Assembly (NCBI GenBank): GCA_005787645.1
Contig: SYAM01000104.1
Location: forward strand, 1-9,004
Length of the DNA stretch: 9,004 nucleotides
Source of the DNA: Actinomycetota bacterium
Lineage (GTDB): Bacteria; Actinomycetota; Actinomycetes; Nanopelagicales; Nanopelagicaceae
Reading direction: 5' to 3'
Position 1 is the first letter of the stretch. Every line of letters begins with the position of its first letter. Both the position numbers and the translations under genes were made by a program. The notes beneath the pieces are model-generated. The model searched no databases and had not been told where the DNA came from. It saw only the letters and a list, made by a program, of their open reading frames with translations. Positions 1 through 6,810 of the stretch are shown one piece after another.

Positions 1-508
1 CGGCGAGCGCGCCATATGCAGCGACCACTTCGGGTTCTTCTGGCGCTTCTGGCATATCGCTCTCCCCAGCGCCTCCAGCAACTCCCTGCTTCTTCGCAAG
101 TTCGACGACTTTTTCCAACAATTCATTCAATTGCTCTGGTGGGATGAGTCCTTCAAAGAGTGGGGCAACTTGTCCGGCAATAAGGGCAATCGTGGTGGGC
201 ACGCCAGTTGCCCGGAGCGCCTCGATAATCGCGCCTTCCACATCAGCGTTGACTGTTGCTAATTGCCAAACGTTGGGACCCTTTCCTTCTTGAGAGAGCC
301 TCGTCAAAAGATCAACGAGAGCCATGCTCTCACTGCTGCGAGGTGTCCAGAGCACGACCACTACTAATTTCTGCTTCGAGAGCGGAATCAATTGTTCAAC
401 GAATATCCGCTCATTCGCCTCAATGACCTGACCAGCAGGGACGCTGGGCGGCTCTTTCAATGAGCTCAGGTCGAATGCCCGATTGAACTGACTGGGGAGT
501 TTGGCCAT
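1..508 (-). CDS. YbbN/CnoX-like thioredoxin-fold TPR protein, 3' end cut by window edge
   Basis: Translated by hand from the ATG at 508-506, the frame stays open to the window edge (169 residues). Residues about 25-140 look like a thioredoxin fold: a beta-strand VVVVLW at 49-54, then TPRSSES where an active thioredoxin has WCGPC, and a cis-proline loop GVPTT at 102-106. No cysteine occurs in the 169 residues, so the visible part cannot do thiol-disulfide exchange. An acidic, Glu/Pro-rich linker (about 150-161) leads to AAYGALA, probably the start of the TPR region, which lies outside the window. Family members (E. coli YbbN/CnoX) are co-chaperones or holdases; a chaperone or scaffold role here is inference. 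It lies 21 bases downstream of meaB on the same strand but has its own -10-like box, so it may be transcribed both with meaB and alone. The fold is fairly certain, the partner unknown. Confidence 0.8.
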   Translation of the reverse strand, partial: MAKLPSQFNRAFDLSSLKEPPSVPAGQVIEANERIFVEQLIPLSKQKLVVVVLWTPRSSESMALVDLLTRLSQEGKGPNVWQLATVNADVEGAIIEALRATGVPTTIALIAGQVAPLFEGLIPPEQLNELLEKVVELAKKQGVAGGAGESDMPEAPEEPEVVAAYGALA

Positions 509-514
509 ATCCCT

Positions 515-520
515 ATCCTA
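515..520 (-). promoter_or_regulatory. Putative leaderless -10 box of the YbbN-like gene
   Basis: On the minus strand the hexamer TAGGAT (4 of 6 match to TATAAT, a common actinobacterial form) is followed by the 6 bases AGGGAT and then the ATG. This spacing would put the transcript start at or next to the start codon. The AGGG could also act as a weak, very close Shine-Dalgarno, so the leaderless reading is not exclusive. No good -35 box is visible. Confidence 0.4.
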
Positions 521-529
521 GCGAGGAAT

Positions 530-1315
530 CTATCTAGTAATACTGGCGCGAAATTGTTGATGATCAGTGAGAGCATCGAGGAGTTCAGATATTCCACTTC
601 GCTCCAACGCACTCACAATCACCACTGGCGCCACCCAACCATTAGTGCGCTTTGAGATCTCTTGCGAGCGGATTATCTCTTGTCGTAATTTTTGAGCACC
701 TGCAAGATCTCGATCGCTCTTGTTGATTACAAAAATATCCGCAACTTCCATGATTCCTGCTTTGGCGCTCTGAATATCATCTCCAGCACCCGGAGATAAA
801 ACTAAGAGCGTTGTGTCAACATGGTGCATCACTTCCACCTCACTCTGACCCACGCCAACTGTCTCCACGATTACAGGTGAGTAGCCCGCGACAGCAAGTA
901 CCTTGGTAGCAAGTGGCGTTGCCACTGAAAGCCCGCCGAGGTGTCCGCGAGCACTCATTGAACGGATGAAGACGCTCGAATCACGATAATGCTCATGCAT
1001 GCGGATTCGATCTCCGAGAAGGGCGCCACCGGAAATCACCGAAGAGGGATCCACTGCAAGCACGCCAACTTTTCGCCCTCGATCGCGAAACTCCTTGATT
1101 AAAACAGCAGTCAAGGTCGACTTACCCACTCCAGGGCTTCCGGTGATCCCTATCCTTTGGCGAGCATCAGCCGGTAGCTGATTGATGAAGCCGTCGATCG
1201 CGGTTGCTGCTGCCGCATCGACTTGCCCATCCTCAACAGCGCTAAGCGCCTCTGCCACCAACTCCATCTCGCCACCGGCGAGCGCCGCAAGACTTATCTC
1301 TCCCACATCTGCCAC
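530..1315 (-). CDS. meaB: MeaB/ArgK-type GTPase, methylmalonyl-CoA mutase chaperone
   Basis: This is a G3E-type P-loop GTPase of 261 residues. It shows the P-loop GSPGVGKST at 59-67, DPSS at 89-92 followed by the SGGALLGDRIRM switch region, RSMSARGHLGG at 118-128, ETVGVGQSE at 151-159 and the base-recognition motif NKSD at 198-201. MeaB (bacterial) and MMAA (human) gate loading of adenosylcobalamin into methylmalonyl-CoA mutase and protect it from inactivation, in the cytoplasm. The epimerase of the same pathway starts 11 bases away on the other strand, which supports the call over other G3E GTPases. The start is GTG at 1315; a second GTG three codons in (1306) is possible. The protein ends soon after the G domain, at DHQQFRASITR, whereas typical MeaB proteins run to about 320-330 residues with a C-terminal helical arm. 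The next gene begins 21 bases on, so there is no room for a frameshifted remainder. Confidence 0.93.
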   Translation of the reverse strand: MADVGEISLAALAGGEMELVAEALSAVEDGQVDAAAATAIDGFINQLPADARQRIGITGSPGVGKSTLTAVLIKEFRDRGRKVGVLAVDPSSVISGGALLGDRIRMHEHYRDSSVFIRSMSARGHLGGLSVATPLATKVLAVAGYSPVIVETVGVGQSEVEVMHHVDTTLLVLSPGAGDDIQSAKAGIMEVADIFVINKSDRDLAGAQKLRQEIIRSQEISKRTNGWVAPVVIVSALERSGISELLDALTDHQQFRASITR

Positions 1316-1321
1316 GATACG

Positions 1322-1327
1322 ACTATA
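1322..1327 (-). promoter_or_regulatory. Putative leaderless -10 box of meaB
   Basis: The minus-strand hexamer TATAGT (5 of 6 to TATAAT) is separated from the meaB GTG by exactly 6 bases (CGTATC). There is no purine-rich Shine-Dalgarno between them. The box overlaps the first base of the epimerase ATG on the plus strand. No convincing -35 hexamer lies at 16-18 bases. Confidence 0.5.
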
Positions 1328-1770
1328 TGAGCCCCATTGCGATTACCGGAATCCTTGCCATCGATCATGTGGGCATCGCGGTCCCCGATCTGGCGGCAGC
1401 CGTCACCTTCTATCAAGATGCCTTTAATGCGCAGGTACTACATCAGGAAGAGAACCAGGAGCAGGGCGTGGTGGAGGCGATGCTGGCGATTGGCAGCGAA
1501 GTTGGCGCGAAAACCGGAACACCCATTCAACTTCTTGCCCCGCTCACGCCTGACTCAGCCATTGCACGGTTTCTCGACAAGAGTGGGCCAGGGATGCAGC
1601 AACTCGCCTTTCGAGTGGAAGATGTGAGACAGGCGGCTGCACAAGCGCGCAATCTTCGCATTCGCACACTCTATGAGGAGCCAAAGCGCGGGACTCACGG
1701 CTGGCTCATCAACTTTCTCCACCCCAAAGATTGCGGCGGAGTTCTCATTGAATTGATTGAAGAGCAGTAA
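1327..1770 (+). CDS. mce: Methylmalonyl-CoA epimerase (VOC superfamily)
   Basis: This 147-residue protein is a two-module vicinal-oxygen-chelate fold of the usual length for the family. It interconverts (2S)- and (2R)-methylmalonyl-CoA so that the B12 mutase can make succinyl-CoA. It opens with IDHVGIAVPDL (His14, first metal ligand), has EQGVVEAML at 45-53 with the conserved glutamates, IQLL at 67-70 (Gln68, second ligand position), the second module GPGMQQLAFRVEDV at 87-100, and ends with HPKDCGGVLIELIE at 132-145 (Glu142, fourth ligand position). The canonical GxGxHH in the second module is GPGMQQ here, so the third metal-ligand histidine seems to be glutamine (91 or 92). Neighbouring divergent meaB supports the assignment. 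The ATG at 1327 has no Shine-Dalgarno and only a weak GATACG -10-like box 5 bases upstream. An earlier start would run into meaB. Confidence 0.93.
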   Translation: MSPIAITGILAIDHVGIAVPDLAAAVTFYQDAFNAQVLHQEENQEQGVVEAMLAIGSEVGAKTGTPIQLLAPLTPDSAIARFLDKSGPGMQQLAFRVEDVRQAAAQARNLRIRTLYEEPKRGTHGWLINFLHPKDCGGVLIELIEEQ

Positions 1771-1780
1771 AGCGAGTCGA

Positions 1781-1786
1781 TAAACT
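1781..1786 (+). promoter_or_regulatory. Putative leaderless promoter of the AI-2E permease gene
   Basis: The hexamer TAAACT is followed by 6 bases (CCTCAA) and the ATG at 1793. A -35-like TTGAAG lies at 1757-1762, 18 bases upstream of the -10 box and inside the last codons of mce. There is no Shine-Dalgarno before the ATG, so a leaderless transcript separate from mce is the simplest reading. Confidence 0.5.
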
Positions 1787-1792
1787 CCTCAA

Positions 1793-2875
1793 ATGGCTCA
1801 AGATTTCGGTAAAGAGTTCGGTGAGGTAGGCGCACCTTTTAGCAGAACGCACCCGTTTTATTTCGGCTTTATCGCCGCGCTCGGCGCGCTCGCCGCTCTC
1901 ACACTGACTCGTGCATTGGCCTCAGCAAGTCAGGTATTTGTCTTGATTCTCGTCTCGCTCTTTATTGCAATGGGGCTAAACCCAGCGATCGAATTTTTTC
2001 GTGGTCGTGGGCTAAGCAGGCCACTTGCTGTAATAGTGATGCTCTTCTCCGTCTTGAGCTTTGTCACACTCTTCTCGATTTTGATCATTCCTCCGATTAT
2101 TTCTCAAACCAATCAACTAATCACCTCTGCTCCAGATCTCATCAATCAATTGCGGACCAATGCGACTTTCGCGCACCTTAATGACCAATATGGATTTCTC
2201 GATACGTTAGAGCAGAACACGCGCCTGTGGATTGAAGATGACAAGTTTGTCCTCACTGCATTTGGCGGCCTTGTCGGAGTAGGTAAGTTTGTCCTCAATG
2301 GCACCTTTGCTACGTTGACTATCTTGATACTTACTCTCTACTTCATGGCATCGCTTCCACAGATCACAAAAATTGCTTACCGAATCGCTCCAGCCTCGCG
2401 ACGAGAGCGAATTGCGAAGATCTCTGATGCAATCATCGCGCGTATCGGAACCTTCGTGGGAAGTCAGATTTTAATCGCCTTTCTTGCAGCGCTCTTCATT
2501 GGAATCTTCTCGGCGATTTTGAGTCTGCCGTATGCCGTATCGCTCGGGATGTTCGTCTTTGTCTGCGCCTTGATTCCGTTGGTAGGTCACTTCATTGGTG
2601 CAGCAGTGGTCACTCTCGTAGCTTTCTCTCAAAGTCCAACTAAAGGCTTAATAATCCTCGTTGCCTATATCCTCTATCAGCAGATTGAGAATTACATCAT
2701 TGTGCCGCGAATTATGAAGCGAAACTTGGCGATTCCTGGTCTCGTGACAATCATCGCCGCACTTGTCGGCACCTCGCTCCTGGGTTTAGTGGGTGCACTT
2801 CTGGCTGTGCCTATCGCCGCCGCCGTGCTACTGATTATCGATGAAGTAATCCTGCCGCGAGCAGAGACTAAGTAA
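1793..2875 (+). CDS. AI-2E family transporter (UPF0118 type permease)
   Basis: This 360-residue integral membrane protein has the AI-2E family layout: hydrophobic segments at about 24-42, 47-65 and 77-101, a soluble stretch at about 102-160, then segments at about 164-186, 222-243, 246-275 and 284-297, and a C-terminal hydrophobic hairpin at about 311-350. The family-typical end is present: YIIVPRIMKR at 301-310, then IPGLVTIIAALVG and LLGLVGALLAVPIAAA. Members have been linked to autoinducer-2 export in E. coli (TqsA) and to Na+/H+ antiport in some bacteria; nothing here picks a substrate. It follows mce by 22 bases but appears to have its own promoter. It overlaps the convergent hydrolase gene by 8 bases at 2868-2875, so neither gene can have a terminator between the stop codons. 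The family call is firm, the transported solute unknown. Confidence 0.9.
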   Translation: MAQDFGKEFGEVGAPFSRTHPFYFGFIAALGALAALTLTRALASASQVFVLILVSLFIAMGLNPAIEFFRGRGLSRPLAVIVMLFSVLSFVTLFSILIIPPIISQTNQLITSAPDLINQLRTNATFAHLNDQYGFLDTLEQNTRLWIEDDKFVLTAFGGLVGVGKFVLNGTFATLTILILTLYFMASLPQITKIAYRIAPASRRERIAKISDAIIARIGTFVGSQILIAFLAALFIGIFSAILSLPYAVSLGMFVFVCALIPLVGHFIGAAVVTLVAFSQSPTKGLIILVAYILYQQIENYIIVPRIMKRNLAIPGLVTIIAALVGTSLLGLVGALLAVPIAAAVLLIIDEVILPRAETK

Positions 2876-3599
2876 GTTCATACTCAGTCGGGAGCGGATA
2901 CCTCTCCGGATTGACGATCTTCACAATCTCGTTATGAATCCGTTGCACTGAGGGTTCACCAATCCATAGATGCTTACCATTTGCTACCTCAATCATTTCC
3001 AATTGAGTGAGTTTGGTAAACCGCACTCGTGCTTGATCAGGTGGCAGGTAGTCATCGAACTCCGGAACAATCGCAATGACCCGTCGCCCATCTTTTGCCC
3101 ACCATTCCAAATCGCTCTCTTGTGAAGTGCGCAGCGGCGGACTGAGCAATATCAAGCCTTTGACACGCGGTTCACGTGCGTGTTTTAGCGCAAGGTCGGT
3201 GCCAAATGACCAACCCACTACCCAAATGTTAGATACATCAGGCAATTCTCCGGCAACGAACTCAATTGCCGCTTCGACATCAAAGCGTTCATCGACTCCG
3301 TTGGTGAAATCACCTTCGCTCTTACCTTGTTCACTCTCGGTACCTCGCGTGTTAAAGCGAAAGATCGCTAAGTCAGCGAGCGCCGGAAGGCGATTGGCTG
3401 CCTTTCGATAGATATGGCTATCCATCATCCCGCCATGAGTGGGAAGTGGGTGGAGCATGACAAGCGCCCCAGCAATCTCCTGATGCTCAGGTAGAGCCAA
3501 CTCGCCAATCAATGTGAGTCCATCCGCAGTCCGCAGCCGAACGGGGGTTCGTAATGCTGGCAGTACCGTCGCGGCGCGGATAACCTCTAGCCTTGTCAT
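2868..3599 (-). CDS. Alpha/beta hydrolase, small serine-hydrolase type
   Basis: From the ATG at 3599 the protein has 243 residues. It shows the alpha/beta-hydrolase order: an oxyanion-loop motif LHPLPTHGGMMD at 49-60, FNTRGTESEQG at 82-92 (the FNFRGxGxSxG type of motif), the nucleophile elbow GWSFG with Ser131, an acidic residue in PEFDDY (Asp182 or Asp183) and a histidine in NGKHLW (His210), giving a complete Ser-Asp-His triad. This resembles the small cytoplasmic hydrolases annotated as KANL3/Tex30 or dienelactone-hydrolase-like; no signal peptide is seen and the substrate is unknown. An upstream ATG at 3671 is in frame but would run 41 codons-worth of bases into the divergent aldehyde dehydrogenase, and its extra 24 residues carry no family motif, so I prefer 3599. 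It may be co-regulated with the dehydrogenase, whose start is 31 bases away. Confidence 0.85.
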   Translation of the reverse strand: MTRLEVIRAATVLPALRTPVRLRTADGLTLIGELALPEHQEIAGALVMLHPLPTHGGMMDSHIYRKAANRLPALADLAIFRFNTRGTESEQGKSEGDFTNGVDERFDVEAAIEFVAGELPDVSNIWVVGWSFGTDLALKHAREPRVKGLILLSPPLRTSQESDLEWWAKDGRRVIAIVPEFDDYLPPDQARVRFTKLTQLEMIEVANGKHLWIGEPSVQRIHNEIVKIVNPERYPLPTEYELT

Positions 3600-3608
3600 A
3601 AGAGGGTA

Positions 3609-3617
3609 AGTATCGCA
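3609..3617 (-). promoter_or_regulatory. Putative extended -10 box of the hydrolase gene
   Basis: The minus strand reads TGCGATACT, an extended -10 (TGn plus GATACT, 4 of 6), ending 9 bases before the ATG at 3599. A start about 7 bases downstream would leave a leader of only 2-3 bases. No Shine-Dalgarno precedes the ATG. The box lies over the Shine-Dalgarno of the divergent aldehyde dehydrogenase gene. Confidence 0.35.
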
Positions 3618-3625
3618 GGAGAGGA
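3617..3625 (+). promoter_or_regulatory. Strong Shine-Dalgarno of the aldehyde dehydrogenase gene
   Basis: AGGAGAGGA sits 5 bases before the ATG at 3631. It is the clearest ribosome binding site in the window and fixes this start codon. It stands out because several neighbouring genes have none. Confidence 0.8.
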
Positions 3626-3630
3626 CGCAG

Positions 3631-5082
3631 ATGAGTGATGTAGCAACGTTCTCTACCTTTGACCCAGCCACTGGGCAGCTATGTCACACCTATCCGATCA
3701 CCAGCGATGAAGAGGTAGCGCAATCGATTGCTCGAGCGAGTCAAGCAGCAATCTGGTGGGCCAATCTCTCCTTTCGTAAACGACGAGCGATTCTCCTCAA
3801 ATGGAATGCGCTCCTGATTTCGCGCTTAGCGGAGGCGGCAGATTTGATTGTTGCCGAATCAGGTAAACCACGGAGCGATGCCGAGTTAGAGGTAGCAATT
3901 GCTTGCGAACATGTTGCCTGGGCTGCTAGAAACGCCTCTTTCTATTTACGTCCTCATCATCGCTTCCCCGGACTCTTGATGGCAAATATGAGTGCGCATG
4001 TAGATCGAGTCCCCTTTGGCGTAGTTGGAGTCATTGGACCATGGAACTATCCGATGTTCACTCCGATAGGTTCAATTGCATACGCACTTGCCGCTGGAAA
4101 TGCGGTAATTTTCAAGCCAAGTGAATTCACTCCGGGAATTGGCATCTGGTTAGCAGAAACGCTTACAGAAATCGTGCCAGAGCATCACCTTCTGCAAATA
4201 GTAACCGGTGCTGGAAATGTAGGCGCTGCGTTGATCAATCACGGCGTCGATAAAGTCTCCTTCACAGGTTCTACTGCAACAGCGAAGAAGGTAGCCACTG
4301 CATGTGTGGAGAGAATGATTCCCTTTCTCCTAGAGTGTGGCGGCAAAGATCCAGTTCTTATCGATAGCGACGCCGATTTACATCGAGCAGCAGAGCATGC
4401 TCTCTGGTCAGGAATGGCAAATGCTGGGCAGAGTTGTATCGGGGCAGAGCGTGTTTACGTGCATCACGACGTGGCTGAGCGCTTCTTGGAAATATTGAAA
4501 GAACGTGCGCATGAAATCAAGGCAGGCGTCAATTACGGTGCCGCTACTCGCCCTGCTCAAATAGAGATCATCACACGCCATGTAGATGACGCCCTCAAAT
4601 ATGGTCAGCAGGTAGTAGGAGACCAGAATTCAGTTGGCGAACGATTTGTGGAGCCGGTGATCATCACAAATGTTCCAGAGGATGCACCCTCGATGCGTGA
4701 AGAAACTTTTGGGCCAGTGCTTCTAGTCAATTCCGTGCGCGATATGAAGGAAGCGATTGCGAAGGCAAATGACACACCGTTCGGACTTGCTGCCTCCGTC
4801 TGGTCGCGACGCAATGGCGAGCAGATTGCCTCTCAATTGCACTGTGGGATGGTCTCTATCAACTCGGTCTTCACCTTCGCCGCGATGGGCTCAATGCCAT
4901 TTGGTGGGGTGAAAGATAGTGGAATGGGGAGAATTCATGGACCAGAAGGGCTATTGGAATTTACCTACCCACGATCGGTGGTCAAGCCACGATTTCATCT
5001 TCCACTTGAATTCACTTCATTTAAAAGAACACTCTTTGCCGACAAAATCATAACAACTTTGAGTAGAATTAAACACAAATGA
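3631..5082 (+). CDS. NAD(P)-dependent aldehyde dehydrogenase
   Basis: This 483-residue protein is a full-length member of the aldehyde dehydrogenase superfamily, which oxidises aldehydes to carboxylates in the cytoplasm. All key elements are present: GVIGPWNYP at 133-141 with the oxyanion Asn139, FKPSEFTP at 161-168 (cofactor-binding Lys162), FTGST at 211-215, LECGGKDP at 234-241 with the general base Glu235, GQSCIGAERVYV at 266-277 with catalytic Cys269, EETFGPV at 358-364 and PFGGVKDSGMGR at 423-434. Ser166-Glu165 context after Lys162 does not decide NAD versus NADP. The C-terminal tail (about 455-483: FHLPLEFTSFK and then a basic end) resembles that of class-3/coniferyl-type enzymes, but substrate cannot be fixed. 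Its stop codon overlaps the start of the secreted protein gene (ATGA), so the two are probably translated from one message. The hydrolase lies divergently, 31 bases from its start. Confidence 0.93.
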   Translation: MSDVATFSTFDPATGQLCHTYPITSDEEVAQSIARASQAAIWWANLSFRKRRAILLKWNALLISRLAEAADLIVAESGKPRSDAELEVAIACEHVAWAARNASFYLRPHHRFPGLLMANMSAHVDRVPFGVVGVIGPWNYPMFTPIGSIAYALAAGNAVIFKPSEFTPGIGIWLAETLTEIVPEHHLLQIVTGAGNVGAALINHGVDKVSFTGSTATAKKVATACVERMIPFLLECGGKDPVLIDSDADLHRAAEHALWSGMANAGQSCIGAERVYVHHDVAERFLEILKERAHEIKAGVNYGAATRPAQIEIITRHVDDALKYGQQVVGDQNSVGERFVEPVIITNVPEDAPSMREETFGPVLLVNSVRDMKEAIAKANDTPFGLAASVWSRRNGEQIASQLHCGMVSINSVFTFAAMGSMPFGGVKDSGMGRIHGPEGLLEFTYPRSVVKPRFHLPLEFTSFKRTLFADKIITTLSRIKHK

Positions 5083-6800
5083 AACGCACCCGTCCCCGTA
5101 ACCTCTTGTTGGCAAACCTAGTTGCCCTTGTCGCCCTAGTTGCCGTGGTTGCTACCAGTCTGCCGAGTAAGAGCGCAACGATTTTTGACTTGCTTCCCGA
5201 TGGTCTCTTAACACCTGGTTATCTTGGATTCACCTTTGAGGAAGCCGGTCCTGGTATCGGTCAATTAGTCTCCACAATCAGCAGTAATGTCCTCCGAAAA
5301 GATAAGAATGATATCGGCGGAATGTATCTCTGTGCTTCCATGGATGATCCGGAGTGCACCAAAGGATCTGCAATCAACGCACAATTGATTTTGCCGCCCT
5401 GTGCAACCGCTGCTCAAAGAATGTGTGTTGAATCCCTGTCACTTGGGTCTGGCACCGGTCCGCTCGAACAGACTCTCTTAGAGCGCGAGATAGCTGGACC
5501 ACGAACTCCGGCAGATCCATTGACTGGCTTGCCTGCAGGTGGTGGACCAAGTTTGTGGAGCGCTCCCACTATTACCAATAAGGCTGGAACAAAGAATTAT
5601 GGGGTCTCAGTCAAGGTAATGTATTTCCAGAATCGCGAAGGCGTAGGTACTGCTAGCAAACGAAGCGCGCCAATCTCTCTGCAATCGATGCGGATAGATG
5701 TCTTCCCTGTGGAGATTATTCCAGGAGATTTCTCGCCACTTGAAACCTATTCGAGCGTCAATCCAGATGGTGCACCAACATTCGGCGTGCGCGCCGCTGG
5801 AGAATCCAAAGGCATCTATAAGGATCCAGCCTGGCTAGATAGTGGTAGTTATGGCAAAGCGGCAGATTTTGCTGACGACACTCGCGCTGCTCTGACTGTT
5901 CGTATGGGCAATGAAATGACAGGTTGGTTATACGGACGCCTTAAAGATATAAAAGTGGAGGTCACTCCTTTAGATAATAAATTCAATAAAATCACGATTG
6001 AAGGAGCCCCAGTTGCTGCACCTGGTGCATATGGGGTGATCAAGAAGAGTGAGTTAAAGAACTATCCAGGAATTGATGCGCGCGTACGTCTAGGAAGTAA
6101 TGATTTTGGATACAACGAATTGGTCAATACTCCTGGTACCCGCGGACTTGGATATAGCCCAGTCGGCAACTTCACCGACTTTGCTGCCTTCGAACCTATT
6201 CTAAAAACCATGCCTGGGGCTAAGGCACAATGGCTGATTCAATCGGGTGCCAGCGCAAATGGCTATCAACCGCAAGTAACATCACAATGCTTTAACGATA
6301 AAAGCAAGCTCCTAGGAATCGTGACGACTAATGCGCTTATCTACGAGAATGGGGCGCCTGAATTTAAGAACGGAACGCTCAACTACAAAGTTGCAGGCCT
6401 TCATCATCTTGCAGATGGGGTAACCCTCACCCGCGGAACTTACGATTTGGCGATTCGAAGCGAGACCGCTCGTTGCGTATATGGCTTCAGTGATGCGCCG
6501 TTCCAGGCTTCGATCTCGGTGGTTGGCGCTGACGGTCAAGAGCAAACAATTGCCACCGAGAGCATTCGGGAAGATGCAAAAAGAGAATGGCTCTTCTTAT
6601 CGGCACAGAATTTTACCTTCTCTTCTCCAGTCATCAAAGTGAAACTGACTCAAGAGAAAAAACTAACCCAAAATACTGGGGAGAGCGCTACAACCGCAAA
6701 GAAAATTCCAACAAAGAGCATTACCTGCATTAAAGGAAAAGTTGTGCGCAAGGTCTCGGGTAGTAATCCAAAATGTCCGGCCGGGTTTAAGAAGCGCTAG
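5079..6800 (+). CDS. Secreted protein of unknown function with C-terminal Cys-x15-Cys basic tail
   Basis: This 573-residue protein begins with a signal peptide: basic MKRTRPRN, a hydrophobic run LLLANLVALVALVAVVA, and a likely cleavage between residues 25 and 33. The mature part is rich in Gly, Thr, Asn and alternating hydrophobic residues and looks like mostly beta structure. Eight cysteines are seen (85, 93, 108, 116, 404, 466, 550, 566), an even number consistent with disulfides outside the cell. A module at about 395-525 has ARCVYGFSDAP at 464-474, then REWLFLSAQNFTFSSP at 502-517 and VIKVKLTQ. A Lys/Thr/Ser linker follows, then TCIKGK...PKCPAGFKKR at 549-573 with Cys550 and Cys566. I recall similar tails in secreted proteins of planktonic actinobacteria, but cannot check this here. 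No membrane anchor or sortase motif is visible. It overlaps the aldehyde dehydrogenase by ATGA and has no Shine-Dalgarno, so translation is likely coupled. I do not recognise a function; a surface or extracellular matrix role is a guess. Confidence 0.85.
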   Translation: MKRTRPRNLLLANLVALVALVAVVATSLPSKSATIFDLLPDGLLTPGYLGFTFEEAGPGIGQLVSTISSNVLRKDKNDIGGMYLCASMDDPECTKGSAINAQLILPPCATAAQRMCVESLSLGSGTGPLEQTLLEREIAGPRTPADPLTGLPAGGGPSLWSAPTITNKAGTKNYGVSVKVMYFQNREGVGTASKRSAPISLQSMRIDVFPVEIIPGDFSPLETYSSVNPDGAPTFGVRAAGESKGIYKDPAWLDSGSYGKAADFADDTRAALTVRMGNEMTGWLYGRLKDIKVEVTPLDNKFNKITIEGAPVAAPGAYGVIKKSELKNYPGIDARVRLGSNDFGYNELVNTPGTRGLGYSPVGNFTDFAAFEPILKTMPGAKAQWLIQSGASANGYQPQVTSQCFNDKSKLLGIVTTNALIYENGAPEFKNGTLNYKVAGLHHLADGVTLTRGTYDLAIRSETARCVYGFSDAPFQASISVVGADGQEQTIATESIREDAKREWLFLSAQNFTFSSPVIKVKLTQEKKLTQNTGESATTAKKIPTKSITCIKGKVVRKVSGSNPKCPAGFKKR

Positions 6801-6810
6801 TTAACTTCTA

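Noticed and set aside
999..1427. Plus-strand open frames opposite meaB and into mce
   Set aside because: They are Ser/Pro/Arg-rich with no recognisable domain and lie antisense to, or out of frame with, clearly conserved genes.
3600..3671. Longer hydrolase start at ATG 3671 (24 extra residues)
   Set aside because: It would overlap the start of the aldehyde dehydrogenase by 41 bases, crossing its strong Shine-Dalgarno and first codons, and the added residues match no family motif.
6789..6809. Possible terminator hairpin between the convergent secreted protein and CxxC genes (AGAAG pairing with CTTCT)
   Set aside because: The stem is only 5 A/T-rich base pairs with a 10-base loop and no T-run after it; too weak to call.
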